From Palsa-513 sp036510225 (GTDB taxonomy: Bacteria; Actinomycetota; Thermoleophilia; Solirubrobacterales; Solirubrobacteraceae): 64,000 nucleotides of DNA. The stretch covers positions 1 through 64,000 of the forward strand of contig DATCEH010000122.1 in assembly GCA_036510225.1 (NCBI GenBank), read 5' to 3'. Every line of letters begins with the position of its first letter. Positions within the stretch are counted from its first letter, which is position 1. The translations under genes were made by a program, and so were the position numbers. Shown piece by piece: positions 40,820 through 49,668 of the stretch. The notes beneath the pieces were generated by a model, which made no database searches, was not told the DNA's origin, and saw only the letters and a list, made by a program, of their open reading frames with translations.

Positions 40820-41839
40820 ATGACCCGCGATCGAACCCACCGACGAATCGCCTGGGGGACCGCCCTCGGCCTCCAGATCTCCGGGCGGGCGCTCCGCCTG
40901 GCTCGAGTCAAGACGGGCGTGCTCGCGACCCTGATGATCGGCCTGATCCTGTTCTTCGAGCATCGGTACGCGTGGACGGGTGAGAGCGCGTACAACCAGG
41001 CGAACACGCTCCACCGCTTCAACGTGCCGATCCGCGCCGCCGCCGTGATCGCGGTCCTGATCCTCGGCTGGGCCTTCGCCCGCGACGTCCCCCGGGCACT
41101 GGGGCCCGTCCTCCTCCGCCACCTGGACCCGGCGGTCGCCGGGTCGGTCGGCTTCCTGATCCGCCTGGGCACAGTCGCGATAACGGCGATCATCGCGGCC
41201 GGGTTCGCCGGGGAGAATCTCCGTGGGCTGCTCGTCGGCGGGGCCTTCACGGCGGTCATCGTCGGCCTCGCCGCCCAGCAGACGCTCGGCAATCTGATCG
41301 CCGGCAGCGTCCTCCTGACGGCCCGGCCGTTCCGCGTCGGCGAGCGCGTCCGACTCCAGGGGTCACCCGGCCGGATCGAGGGCCTGGTCAGCACGGTCGG
41401 CCTGCTGTACACGTCGTTCGCCGACGGGGACGAGCGGATCATGGTTCCGAACAGCGTGGTTCTCAACTCGGCGCTGACCCCGCTCCGCGAGCCGGACTCG
41501 GTCACGCTGCGGGCCCGCCTCCGGGCCGGCACGAAACCCGGCGACCTGCAGAGCCTGATCGAGGACACCGTGGCCACGCCGCTGCGCTCGAGCCCGACCG
41601 TGACGCTGCTCGAGCTCGCCGGCGACGAGGTGATCGTCCAGATCACGGCGACGCCGATGCGCTCGGAGGACGGAGCCGAGCTCGCCAGCGAGCTGCTCGA
41701 GGTCGTCGCCCGCGAAACGCCGCAGGCGGCCGACTCGGACGGGTCGGCGGCTGCATCACCACCACCGCCGGCCGAACAACCCCCGGCCCCTGACCCCCGT
41801 CAGTCGGGCGGACCCGACACCGCTCCAAGAACTCGATAA
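40820..41839 (+). CDS. MscS-type mechanosensitive channel
   Basis: A 339-aa small-conductance channel protein. Three or four helices precede the pore: TGVLATLMIGLILFFEHRY, RAAAVIAVLILGWAFARDV and GTVAITAIIAAGFAGENL; TM3 and the portal region read GLAAQQTLGNLIAGSVLLTA (about 150-169), and RPFRVGERVRLQG starts the beta domain. VPNSVVLNSALTPL (about 211-224) is the usual MscS segment. The last 45 residues are Pro/Ala-rich. It relieves turgor on osmotic downshift. The 3' end overlaps the convergent reductase gene by 40 bp. Confidence 0.9.
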   Translation: MTRDRTHRRIAWGTALGLQISGRALRLARVKTGVLATLMIGLILFFEHRYAWTGESAYNQANTLHRFNVPIRAAAVIAVLILGWAFARDVPRALGPVLLRHLDPAVAGSVGFLIRLGTVAITAIIAAGFAGENLRGLLVGGAFTAVIVGLAAQQTLGNLIAGSVLLTARPFRVGERVRLQGSPGRIEGLVSTVGLLYTSFADGDERIMVPNSVVLNSALTPLREPDSVTLRARLRAGTKPGDLQSLIEDTVATPLRSSPTVTLLELAGDEVIVQITATPMRSEDGAELASELLEVVARETPQAADSDGSAAASPPPPAEQPPAPDPRQSGGPDTAPRTR

Positions 41840-42570
41840 CGCGCGAACAGATGGCTCTCGTGCTCGAGCAGACCGAGCAGGTCCAGCCGCGTCGTGATCG
41901 CCGGACCGGCGACGATCGTCAGGGGGTCTGGCCCGCCGAGGAGGAGCGGCGAGGTCGACAGGAAGACCTCGTCGATCAGGGCACTCCGGAGGAGCTCGGC
42001 GTTGAGGGTCGGCCCGCCCTCGGTGACGAGCCGGCGAACGCCGAACTCGGCGCGGAGCCGGCCGAACAGCCGGCCGAGCTCGGGACCCCGGAGGTAGGAG
42101 ACGCGGGCCGGGCAGGCGGGCAGCTCGCCGTCGGACGGCGTCAGGACGACGACGTGTGAGTCGGGGTCGGCGAGGATCGGCAGGTCCGGATCGAGACGGA
42201 GGCTCCGGCTGACGGTCACCGCGAGGGGTTGGGCCGGGAGACCCCGGTCGGCACGCAGGGCGAGCAGGGCCGGGTCGCGGACGATCGGTCCGTACCGCTC
42301 GATCCGCATCGTCTGAGCCCCGGCCATCACGGCATCCGCGCGGGCCCGGAGGGCGTGGAAGAGCTGGCGGTCGCCGGGGTTGCCGAGCGCCGCAGTCCGA
42401 CCGGCGAGTGTCGCCCGGCCGTCGAGGCTCGAGATCATGTTCAGGGCGACGTGCGGCCGGTCGGCCGGCGCCGGGGCCGGCGGGCCGAGCTCGTCAAGCC
42501 AGTCGGCCGCCGTCAGCGGCCGGCCGGGTGGCAGCAGGCGGGCGAAATGGACGAGGCCGCCGGACTCCAT
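41800..42570 (-). CDS. RibD C-terminal-type pyrimidine reductase
   Basis: A 256-aa dihydrofolate reductase-fold protein of the RibD_C family without a deaminase domain. Conserved segments: VALNMISSLDGRATLAGRTA (about 41-60), LRARADAVMAGAQTMRIERY (about 75-94) and VRRLVTEGGPTLNAELLRSA (about 179-198). It uses NADPH to reduce a pyrimidine or related substrate. Free-standing copies are common in actinobacteria and may serve riboflavin or deazaflavin routes; no other rib gene is nearby. It overlaps mscS by 40 bp at the 3' side. Confidence 0.88.
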   Translation of the reverse strand: MESGGLVHFARLLPPGRPLTAADWLDELGPPAPAPADRPHVALNMISSLDGRATLAGRTAALGNPGDRQLFHALRARADAVMAGAQTMRIERYGPIVRDPALLALRADRGLPAQPLAVTVSRSLRLDPDLPILADPDSHVVVLTPSDGELPACPARVSYLRGPELGRLFGRLRAEFGVRRLVTEGGPTLNAELLRSALIDEVFLSTSPLLLGGPDPLTIVAGPAITTRLDLLGLLEHESHLFARYRVLGAVSGPPD

Positions 42571-42603
42571 TCCGCGGCCGCCGCCCGTCCCGCGCCCGCC
42601 GGC

Positions 42604-43008
42604 CTACTCGCCGCTTGCGGGGTCCAGCTTGAGCGCGGCCGAGTTGATGCAGTAACGCAGCCCGGTCGGCTGGGGCCCGTCCTCGAAGACGTGACCGAGG
42701 TGGCCGTCGCAGACCGAGCAGAGGACCTCGGTCCGCCGCATGAACATCGACCGATCCGACTCGGTCTTGACGTTCTCGGCGTCCGCCGGCGCGTAGAAGC
42801 TCGGCCACCCGGAGCCGGAGTCGAACTTCTCGTCCGAGCGGAACAGCTCGGTCCCGCACCCCGCGCACCGGTAGGTCCCGTCCACCTTCGACTTGTCGTA
42901 TTCGCCGGTGAACGCCCGCTCGGTGCCCTTCTCTCTGAGGACTCGGTACTGCTCGGCCGAGAGCTCCTGCTTCCACTCGTGATCTGATTTGCTGACCTTG
43001 TTGGACAT
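42604..43008 (-). CDS. msrB: Peptide-methionine (R)-S-oxide reductase
   Basis: A 134-aa MsrB that repairs R-methionine sulfoxide in proteins. Zinc is held by two CxxC pairs, YRCAGCGTELF (about 46-56) and VLCSVCDGHLGHVFEDG (about 95-111); FDSGSGWPSFYAPA (about 63-76) and the catalytic cysteine in GLRYCINSAALKL (about 116-128) are intact. Length and motifs are standard. It lies 33 bp upstream of the pyrimidine reductase gene on the same strand. Confidence 0.97.
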   Translation of the reverse strand: MSNKVSKSDHEWKQELSAEQYRVLREKGTERAFTGEYDKSKVDGTYRCAGCGTELFRSDEKFDSGSGWPSFYAPADAENVKTESDRSMFMRRTEVLCSVCDGHLGHVFEDGPQPTGLRYCINSAALKLDPASGE

Positions 43009-43076
43009 ACATCAATCCTAGCGGTCGGCCGAAGGCCGGACGGCGTGTTTCGCGGCGTGTAAGCATTCCCCCGGCG

Positions 43077-43876
43077 ATGGACCAACCCGTCTTCCAGACC
43101 GACGCAGGCGGCTTCGTGCCTACCGACCACGCCCGCGGCCCATGGGATCCGCAGCCCTCCACGGCGGCGCGCCGGCCGCGCTCCTGGCCCGGGCGGTCGA
43201 GCGCTTCGAGCCTGACCCGGACCTCCGGGTCGCCCGCCTGTCCTACGAGTTCCTCCGTCCGGTGCCGCTCGGCCGTCTCGACCTCGAGATCGAGACGCTC
43301 CGGCCGGGCCGGCGGGTCCAGCTGGTCGGCGCGAGCCTGCGGGCCGACGGGATCGAGGTCTGCCGGGTGACCGGCCTGCGGATCGCGAGGACGCCGGCCG
43401 AGCTCGGCTCGATGTCGATTGTTCGGAGCTCGTCGTGGAGGGCGCCGGACACGTTGACGACGACGCCGTTCAGACTCGGCCGGGCGACCGGCGAGAGCTT
43501 CGCGTCGACGGGGGTCGAGATGCGCTTCGCCCGCGGCGGGATCGACGCCGGCCCGGCGGCCGTCTGGATCCGCCTGGTCCGGCCGATCGTCGACGCCGAG
43601 GACCCCAGCCCGCTGATGCGCCTGGCGGCGGCCGCCGACTTCGGCAACGGCGTCGCCTGGGAGCTCGACTTCCGGCGGTTCGTCTTCATAAATCCCGATC
43701 TCGTGATCGCCCTGTGGCGGGAGCCGGCGGCCGAGTGGGTCCTCCTGGACGCGTGCACGCGGGCCGATCCGGCGGCTGGAGCGACGGCGTTCAGCGGGCT
43801 GTACGACGCCGACGGGCAGCTCGGCGTCGCGGCCCAGTCGCTCCTCGTCGCCGGTCGCCGGGATCCGCCGGATTAG
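43077..43876 (+). pseudogene. TesB-like acyl-CoA thioesterase with apparent frameshift
   Basis: Two frames together give one family protein. The first (from ATG 43077) reads GGFVPTDHARGPWDP, the conserved N-terminus of 4HBT_3/TesB-like thioesterases; the second (from 43142) reads ALHGGAPAALLARAVERFEP and continues to 43876 with RLSYEFLRPVPLG, DFGNGVAWELDFRRFVFINP and WVLLDACTRADPAAG. The break falls at about 43150-43155, where adding one base restores a continuous protein of about 266 residues. It may be a real inactivating deletion or a sequencing error. An ATG at 43142 could still start a product lacking 24 residues. Confidence 0.7.
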
Positions 43877-44037
43877 GTGGTCCGGAGCCTGGATTGTCCG
43901 GCCGGCGGCCACCTGCTACCGTCCGGCGCGAAATTGCCGGACATGGACCGGCGCAAGCAGTCCAGCCGCTCGCAGGCGAAGCTTTTCTGAAGCGTCCTCC
44001 GCGTCGCTGGTAAGGACACAGACAGTGGAGGAACGCA

Positions 44038-44241
44038 ATGCCCACGGGCACCGTGAAATGGTTCAGCGACGACAAGGGGTTCGGCTTCATCACCCCTGAC
44101 GACGGCGAGAAGGATCTCTTCGTACATCACACTGGCATCACCGGCGAGGGGTACCGCTCGCTCACCGAGGGCGCGAAGGTCTCCTACGACGCCGAGGCCG
44201 GCGACAAGGGACCGAAGGCCGTGAACGTCTCAGCTCTCTGA
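44038..44241 (+). CDS. Cold-shock-domain protein
   Basis: A 67-aa CspA-family RNA chaperone. Residues TGTVKWFSDDKGFGFITPDD (3-22) contain RNP1 (KGFGFI), and DLFVHHTGI (about 26-34) is RNP2. The aromatic patch Trp8, Phe15, Phe17, Phe28 and His30-31 is intact. GTGGAGGAA precedes the ATG by about 5 nt. A strong hairpin terminator follows 27 bp after the stop. The 160-bp upstream leader may form structure, as in other cold-shock mRNAs, but I see no defined motif. Confidence 0.97.
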   Translation: MPTGTVKWFSDDKGFGFITPDDGEKDLFVHHTGITGEGYRSLTEGAKVSYDAEAGDKGPKAVNVSAL

Positions 44242-44268
44242 CCTGCGCCGCGTGGCGTAGCAGCCTCA

Positions 44269-44296
44269 CCGGAGCCCGCGATTTCGCGGGCTCCGG
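44269..44296 (+). terminator. Terminator of the cold-shock gene
   Basis: Perfect 12-bp stem CCGGAGCCCGCG (44269-44280) with loop ATTT and its complement (44285-44296); one A-T pair extends it. TCGTTCT follows, a weak T-tract. Confidence 0.88.
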
Positions 44297-44499
44297 TCGT
44301 TCTCGTGGCTTTCCGGGGCCTTTCGCCCCGGCCGGCGTCCGGGCGTTTCGTGTGTGCGGCGTGTTTTCGGTTGCTTAAGCCCCGGCCCCGGCCGGGACGC
44401 CTGGCTGACGGGGCCGGCCCGGCCGGTATCCTCGTGCGTGGTCTGCGGCGGGCGGCAGCGCTCCCCGCGGGCGCCGCCGGCTCATCGCACCTCCCCAAA

Positions 44500-46242
44500 A
44501 TGTCAAGCGAGGCGACAACTAGCGGCGGCTCGGTCGTCTCGGGCGGCGCGTCGGCCGACGACCGGCCCGCGGCCGCCTCCGCCGACGTCGAGCCACGTCT
44601 CGCCCGGCCGGTCGACCCCGAGTCGGCCGGGCTGCGGCGATCGTCGTTCACCGGCGTCCTCGCGACCGTCGCGCTCGGGACGATCGTCCTCGCCAGCCTC
44701 GCGATCGTCGGCGTCGCCGCCTCCCGCGTGTCGATCCTCTCGCCGCCCAGCCGGATCGAGTTCCCCGGGTGGATGGCCGGGCCGCTCGGCTGGATCGGTC
44801 GGCCGATCCATCCGAGCCAGGCCGGCCAGAAGTTGATCCTCAGCTTCGTGGTCGGCGTGATGTTCGTCGCCTACCTCGTCGTGCTCGCCTGCCCCCGCCG
44901 GCTCCCGACCCGGTGGGCGATCGGTGGGGTCGTCGTGATCCAGGTGATCTTCCTCCTCTCGCCGCCGCTCTCCCTGACCGACACTTTCAACTACCTGAAC
45001 TACGGCCGGATGGAGGTCCTCCACGGGCTCAACCCGTATACGACGATCCCGGCCCTCGGGCCGACCAGCGATCCGACCTTCCTCCTGAGCAACTGGCACC
45101 AGCTGCTCAGCCCGTACGGCCCGCTCTTCACGCTCTTCAGCTTCGCCCTCGTCCCGCTCGGCGTGGCCAAGGCCTTCTGGGCGTTGAAGATCAGCCTGAT
45201 GCTCGCCAACCTGGCGACGCTCCGCCTGGTCTGGCGCTCCGCCGAGCTGCTCGGCCGCGACCCGCTCGCGACGACCCTCTTCGTCGGCCTCAATCCCCTC
45301 GTCCTGGTCTGGGGGCTCGGCGGCGACCACAACGACTTCTTCATGGTCTTCTTCGTGATGCTCGCCGTCTACCTCCTGCTTCGCGCCCGCGTCCTCCGCG
45401 CCGGTCCCCCCGCCGGGGAGACCGGGCCGGCCCGAGAGGCAGGGGCGCTCGCGGACGCCGGGGAGGCAGGGGCGACCGGGTCGGCCGGGGGGATCGGGGA
45501 GGCCGGGGCGACTGGGCCGGCCGGGGGGATCGGGGAGGCCGGGGCGAACGGGAAGGCCGGCGGGAGGCGGCGTCTGGTCTCGTTCCTCGACGGCGCCCCG
45601 CGTCCGGTCGGGCCCGGCGAGGCCGGGCCGGCCCGCGAGTTCGGGGCCGGCGTCGCGCTGATCGCGGCGGTGGCGATCAAGGCGTCGGCGGGAATCCTCC
45701 TGCCGGTCGTCCTGCTGGGGGTCGGCCGCCGCTTCCGGCTGCTGGCCGGGATGGTCGCCGGGGGGATCGTCTTCGGCGGAGCGTCGGTCTACGCGTTCGG
45801 CCTCCACCTGCCGAATCTCGCCCAGCAGAGCACGCTCGTGACACTCGCGGGGATCCCCAACGTGCTCGGGTCGCTCGTCGGGCTGGGCGGGGAGAACGAC
45901 TCGATGAAGACGATCCTCGACGGCGTCCTGGCCGTCGCGATCGTCGCCTGCGCCGTCTGGTCCCTGGTGACCCGGCGGTGGATCGCGGCGAGCGGCTTCG
46001 TCACCCTGGTCCTCCTGGTCACGCTGAGCTGGGCCCTCCCGTGGTACGTGCTCTGGCTGCTCCCGCTCGCCGCGCTCGCCCGCGGCCGAGGGCTCCGGGT
46101 CGCCGCGCTCGCCGTCAGCCTCTACCTCCTGCTGATCTGGATGCCCAACATGACCGCGGTGATCCACGCCTTCGACTACAAGCCGAGCCTCACCAAGCTG
46201 GGCCAGGAGCGCCAGCAGAAGACGCTGCTGCTGCTCCACTGA
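44500..46242 (+). CDS. GT-C mannosyltransferase-like membrane protein (MptB type)
   Basis: A 580-aa polytopic membrane protein with about 12 hydrophobic segments. The lumenal acidic motif is in SLTDTFNYLNYGRMEVLHGL (about 164-183), followed by NPYTTIP and SPYGPLFTLFS, as in polyprenol-phosphate-mannose alpha-1,6-mannosyltransferases and DUF2029/GT87 relatives. LVWGLGGDHNDFFMVFFVML (about 270-289) is also typical. A 100-residue loop (about 300-400) is built of collagen-like GEAGATGPAGGIG repeats encoded by 42-bp DNA repeats. The ATG at 44500 lacks a clear ribosome site; an earlier start at 44305 is less likely because its extension is non-conserved. Confidence 0.82.
   Translation: MSSEATTSGGSVVSGGASADDRPAAASADVEPRLARPVDPESAGLRRSSFTGVLATVALGTIVLASLAIVGVAASRVSILSPPSRIEFPGWMAGPLGWIGRPIHPSQAGQKLILSFVVGVMFVAYLVVLACPRRLPTRWAIGGVVVIQVIFLLSPPLSLTDTFNYLNYGRMEVLHGLNPYTTIPALGPTSDPTFLLSNWHQLLSPYGPLFTLFSFALVPLGVAKAFWALKISLMLANLATLRLVWRSAELLGRDPLATTLFVGLNPLVLVWGLGGDHNDFFMVFFVMLAVYLLLRARVLRAGPPAGETGPAREAGALADAGEAGATGSAGGIGEAGATGPAGGIGEAGANGKAGGRRRLVSFLDGAPRPVGPGEAGPAREFGAGVALIAAVAIKASAGILLPVVLLGVGRRFRLLAGMVAGGIVFGGASVYAFGLHLPNLAQQSTLVTLAGIPNVLGSLVGLGGENDSMKTILDGVLAVAIVACAVWSLVTRRWIAASGFVTLVLLVTLSWALPWYVLWLLPLAALARGRGLRVAALAVSLYLLLIWMPNMTAVIHAFDYKPSLTKLGQERQQKTLLLLH
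45462..45552. repeat. 42-bp coding tandem repeat (collagen-like loop)
   Basis: Two full units and a partial one built on GGGGAGGCCGGGGCGAC-GG and GGCCGGGGGGATCGG, all in frame, giving Gly-x-x-like text such as GEAGATGPAGGIG in a loop of the GT-C protein. Confidence 0.8.
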
Positions 46243-46287
46243 CCCGGCGGCCGGGGACGAGCCCGGCGGACGTCGTCCACCGGCGCG

Positions 46288-46635
46288 TCAGTGGTCGGCG
46301 ACGTACCCGCCTTCGGGCTCGATCGCCAGCCCGGCGTTGACCCAGGCGACGATCCCGCCGTCGAGCGTGTAGGCGTCGTAGCCGGCGCCCCTGAAGGCCT
46401 GCGCGGCCATCGCCGACCGGGCGCCGAGGCGGCACTGGAAGACGACGGGCTTGAGCGCGTCGATCGTCTCCGACTGGGATGCCAGGCGTTCGAGCTCGAT
46501 GTGGCGGGTCCCGGGGATGTAGCCGGCGCTCCGCTCGTAGGTCTCGCGGACGTCGATGAAGTCAGCCCCCTCGGCAGCCAGTTCGGCCGCCCGCTCCGGG
46601 CCGATCGACATCTCGGGTGCGTCGAAAGTGCTCAC
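46288..46635 (-). CDS. Rhodanese-like sulfurtransferase
   Basis: A 115-aa single rhodanese domain. FIDVRETYERSAGYIPGTRH (about 28-47) holds the conserved DVRE and GHI/GTRH elements, and VVFQCRLGARSAMAAQAF (about 66-83) the catalytic cysteine with a six-residue active loop CRLGARS. It transfers sulfur from persulfide or thiosulfate donors. GTG at 46635 is preferred over TTG two codons earlier. It is convergent with the GT-C gene and divergent from the lipoprotein gene. Confidence 0.92.
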   Translation of the reverse strand: MSTFDAPEMSIGPERAAELAAEGADFIDVRETYERSAGYIPGTRHIELERLASQSETIDALKPVVFQCRLGARSAMAAQAFRGAGYDAYTLDGGIVAWVNAGLAIEPEGGYVADH

Positions 46636-46716
46636 CCGCAAAGCCTAGCCGGTCTCGGGCGCGGGACACGCGGACCGCCGCCGGATGAGCGGTGTCCCAC
46701 GTGCGATCATGGAGCC

Positions 46717-47403
46717 GTGCACGGCGCGCGCTGGAGATCGGCTGGAGTCCTCGCGCTGGCCGTGGCGAGCACCGGCTGCGGCGGGGCCGCGAAGTCCGGA
46801 TCCGGATCAGCCGCGGGCGCGAGCGCGGGTGCGGCGAAGGCGACACCGCCGGTCGCGGGCCAGTCGACGACACCGGGGGCCGCGGGCGCGCCGAACGCGA
46901 CACCGGGGGCGGACGGCCGACCGAAGGCGCCCGGCGCAGTGGCCGGTGGGACCCCACCGGCCGGGGCCGTCGCCGTGATCCGGAACTGGTCTTCCGAGCT
47001 CGCCGGCGGGCACGTGGCCGCGGCGTCGGCGTACTTCGCGACGCCGAGCCTGCTCCAGGTCGACCCGAACGAGCCGGCGGTCACGCTGCGGACGGAGTCG
47101 GCCGTACGGGCCGCCAACCAGGCCTTCCCGTGCGGCGCGAGGCTGCTCTCGTCGCATCTGCTCGACGGCTACGTGGACGCGCTCTTCCTGCTCGGAAACC
47201 GCCCGGGCGGCGGGCCCGGGGGCTGTGGAACCGGGACCGGGCTGACGGCGCGGGTCGCCTTCGAGATCAGGTCCGGTCGGATCGTCAAGTGGCTGCGGAT
47301 TCCGGACGAGCCGGGCGACAGCAGCCACGACACCCCGGGCGCGGGGTCGCCGCCGGCGGCGCCGAGCGGACCCGGACCGGGCTCATCGGTTTCGGCGATC
47401 TGA
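46717..47403 (+). CDS. Lipoprotein, unknown function
   Basis: About 228 aa. The N-terminus RWRSAGVLALAVASTGCGGA has a short basic region, a hydrophobic core and a lipobox ending STGC at about residue 20. A 60-residue Ala/Gly/Pro/Thr linker follows, then a domain with VIRNWSSELAGGHVAAASAY (about 88-107) and LLSSHLLDGYVDALFLL that resembles NTF2-like or SnoaL-type cone folds. The GTG at 46717 is chosen by the signal peptide; the preceding GGAG is closer than usual. The stop overlaps the next start (TGATG). Confidence 0.65.
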   Translation: MHGARWRSAGVLALAVASTGCGGAAKSGSGSAAGASAGAAKATPPVAGQSTTPGAAGAPNATPGADGRPKAPGAVAGGTPPAGAVAVIRNWSSELAGGHVAAASAYFATPSLLQVDPNEPAVTLRTESAVRAANQAFPCGARLLSSHLLDGYVDALFLLGNRPGGGPGGCGTGTGLTARVAFEIRSGRIVKWLRIPDEPGDSSHDTPGAGSPPAAPSGPGPGSSVSAI

Positions 47404-48035
47404 TGCCGACGCCGCCGCCGCTTCGACGGATCCTCGGCTGCGCCGGCATCGCCCTCTGCGTCGGCCTGACGGCCGTCTGGATGCTCGACGGACCGGCGAC
47501 CAGCGGGTCGCTCCGGGTGCTCGAGTTCCTCGCGACGCTGGTCGTCGGCGTCGCCGCCCTCGGGGCGGTCGTCGCGCTCGCGACGACCCGTCTTGCCGGG
47601 TGGGGGGACGCGGCGAGCGAGGCGGAGTTCGAGCTGATCGTCCAGCGCTCCGAGCGGCTGGCCAGCGACGGCCTGGCGGTCGCTCCGGACGAGGGCGAGT
47701 TCCTCGAGCTCGACCCGCTCTCGGACGACGACTTCGAAGAGCTGGTGCGCGACGCCCTCGACGACCTGCCCGACCTGCTGCAGAACGCGCTGCGCCACGT
47801 CGCCGTCGTGATCTCCGACCGTGGCAGGCGTGTGCGGGCATACGGCCTCTACCAGGGCGACGGCGTCTACCGCGACGACCATCCCGATCGGATCGTGATC
47901 TTCCGGGACACCCTTCGCCGGGACTTCGGCCACGATGCCGACGCCCTCCGCGACCAGGTCACGCGAACCGTCCGCCACGAGCTGGCCCACCACGTCGGCT
48001 TCGACGAGATGGGTGTCCGCGGACTCGGCCTGTAG
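47403..48035 (+). CDS. Zincin-like metallopeptidase (DUF1025) with N-terminal membrane anchor
   Basis: A 210-aa protein. Two N-terminal hydrophobic helices (LGCAGIALCVGLTAVWML and LATLVVGVAALGAVVALAT) are followed by a cytoplasmic zincin domain: DDDFEELVRDALDDLPDLLQ (about 108-127), GLYQGDGVYRDDHPDRIVIF and the metal site VRHELAHHVGFDEMGV (about 190-205), with HExxH plus a downstream Glu. This matches the pfam06262 metallopeptidase family; membrane anchoring is an addition. The ATG shares bases with the stop of the lipoprotein gene, so the two are coupled. Confidence 0.88.
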   Translation: MPTPPPLRRILGCAGIALCVGLTAVWMLDGPATSGSLRVLEFLATLVVGVAALGAVVALATTRLAGWGDAASEAEFELIVQRSERLASDGLAVAPDEGEFLELDPLSDDDFEELVRDALDDLPDLLQNALRHVAVVISDRGRRVRAYGLYQGDGVYRDDHPDRIVIFRDTLRRDFGHDADALRDQVTRTVRHELAHHVGFDEMGVRGLGL

Positions 48036-48062
48036 GGGCGCCGGGGCGGAGGTCGGTCGGGG

Positions 48063-48211
48063 GGCGTCGAGGGACGCCGGGCCGGGGAGGCGTCGAGGGT
48101 CGCCGGGCGGGGGGCGGCGTCGAGGGGTCGCCTGTCGGGGAGGCGTCGAGGGTCGCCGGGGCGGGGAGGCGTCGAGGGTTGCCGGGCGGGGAGGCGTCGA
48201 GGGGTCGCGTA
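48063..48211. repeat. 25-28-bp tandem repeat, six units, upstream of thiolase
   Basis: Six imperfect units beginning GGCGTCGAGGGTCGCCGGG and ending in GGGGA fill most of the 219 bp between the metallopeptidase gene and the thiolase gene. Unit length varies slightly. The plus strand is strongly G-rich. The thiolase promoter must lie inside or after the array. Confidence 0.88.
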
Positions 48212-48254
48212 CGATGGATCAGGCCCTTCTCGCAACCTCAGGAGCTGGAAACGT

Positions 48255-49403
48255 ATGCCGGAAGCCGTGATCGTGGACGCAGTCCGAACGCCGATCGGAC
48301 GGGCCTTCAAGGGCTCGCTCAAGGATGTCCGGGCCGACGACCTGGCGGCCATCCCGCTGCGGGCCCTGCTCGAGCGCAACCCGAAGCTTGATCCGCGGAT
48401 GATCTCCGACGTGATCATGGGCAACGCCTTCGGGACCGGCGAGCAGGGGTACAACATCGGTCGAAACGCCGCGCTCCTGGCCGGCCTGCCGTTCGAGGTC
48501 CCGGCGTGCACGGTGAACAGGTTCTGCGCGTCTTCGCTCCAGAGCCTCCGGACGGCCTTCCACGCGATCACCGTCGGCGAGGGCGATGTCTACGTGGCCG
48601 CCGGCGTCGAGGCCGTCTCGCGGGCCTCGGGCGGGGAGTTCGCCTTCAACTCGAAGCTGGACGGGTCGGACGGGTCGATCTGCAACGTGTACATCCCGAT
48701 GGGCCTGACCGCCGAGAACGTCGCCGAGCGGTACGGCGTGACCCGGGAGGCCCAGGACGCGTGGGCCGTGATCTCGCAGAATCGGGCGGTCGCCGCGCGG
48801 GACTCGGGCCACTTCGACCGTGAGATCGTCGGCGTCACGACACCCGACGGGGCGGTCGTGACCGCCGACGACGGGCCGCGGCCGGGGACGACGATCGAGA
48901 AGCTCGCCGAGCTCAAGCCGGTCTTCAAGCCGGACGGGACCGTCACGGCCGGGAACGCCTGCCCGCTCAACGACGGGGCGGCCGCCGTGCTCTTGATGAG
49001 CGCGACGAGGGCGGCCGAGCTCGGGATCGAGCCGCTCGCCCGGATCGTCGCGTCGACGGTTGCCGGGGTGCGCCCCGAGTACATGGGGATCGGCCCGATA
49101 CCGGCGATCCAGGCGCTGCTGGCCCAGGCGGGAATGACGATCGACCAGATCGATGTGGTCGAGATCAACGAGGCCTTCGCCGCGCAGATCGTCCCCTGCC
49201 GGGACGAGCTCGGGATCACCGAAGACCAGCTCAACCCGTTCGGCGGGGCGATCGCCCTCGGCCATCCGTTCGGGATGACCGGCGCCCGGATCATGACCAC
49301 CCTGCTCAACGACCTCCGGGCGACCGGCGGGCGCTACGGAATCGAGTCGATGTGCGTGGCCGGGGGAATGGGCCAGGCGATGATGATCGAGCGGCTCGGC
49401 TGA
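48255..49403 (+). CDS. Acetyl-CoA C-acyltransferase (thiolase)
   Basis: A 382-aa thiolase. The nucleophilic cysteine is in ACTVNRFCASSLQSLRTAF (about 79-97), the second-domain motif is VEINEAFAAQIVPCRDELG (about 303-321), and the active-site His is in FGGAIALGHPFGMTGAR (about 333-349). The second cysteine lies in MCVAGGMGQAM; the usual CIGGG has Ala for the first Gly. Start EAVIVDAVRTPIGRAFKG is typical of degradative FadA-type enzymes. AGGAG stands about 9 nt before the ATG. Beta-oxidation or acetoacetyl-CoA formation is the expected role. Confidence 0.95.
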   Translation: MPEAVIVDAVRTPIGRAFKGSLKDVRADDLAAIPLRALLERNPKLDPRMISDVIMGNAFGTGEQGYNIGRNAALLAGLPFEVPACTVNRFCASSLQSLRTAFHAITVGEGDVYVAAGVEAVSRASGGEFAFNSKLDGSDGSICNVYIPMGLTAENVAERYGVTREAQDAWAVISQNRAVAARDSGHFDREIVGVTTPDGAVVTADDGPRPGTTIEKLAELKPVFKPDGTVTAGNACPLNDGAAAVLLMSATRAAELGIEPLARIVASTVAGVRPEYMGIGPIPAIQALLAQAGMTIDQIDVVEINEAFAAQIVPCRDELGITEDQLNPFGGAIALGHPFGMTGARIMTTLLNDLRATGGRYGIESMCVAGGMGQAMMIERLG

Positions 49404-49638
49404 GCCCCGCCGGGGCGGCTCCGAGGGCTGATCCCCGCGCGAGACGGACCGAGCGCTCGGCGAGGTCGATTTCGAGAGCCGCGTCCGGGCGGCTGCGGCC
49501 ACGCGGGTTTGCACCTGCTTCGTCGGGTGCCGGAGGTCTGAGGGGCGGGCGGATGTGGGTCGAGTCGAGCCCGAGAGCATGCGGGATGTCATCGGCCGGG
49601 CTGGGTGGCCGAGAGGATGCTTGGAGTACTTCTTCGCG

Positions 49639-49668
49639 AAAGTAGCGCTGACTCACTCGGGTTGTCGC
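49639..49668. repeat. Palindromic dispersed repeat, degenerate copy d
   Basis: AAAGTAGCGCTGACTCACTC matches the left arm of the family core, but the right arm has diverged. It is oriented like copy e, 186 bp away. Confidence 0.6.

Noticed and set aside
48063..48211. Possible CRISPR array
   Set aside because: Units are directly adjacent without unique spacers, length varies and no cas gene is near; it is a simple tandem repeat.
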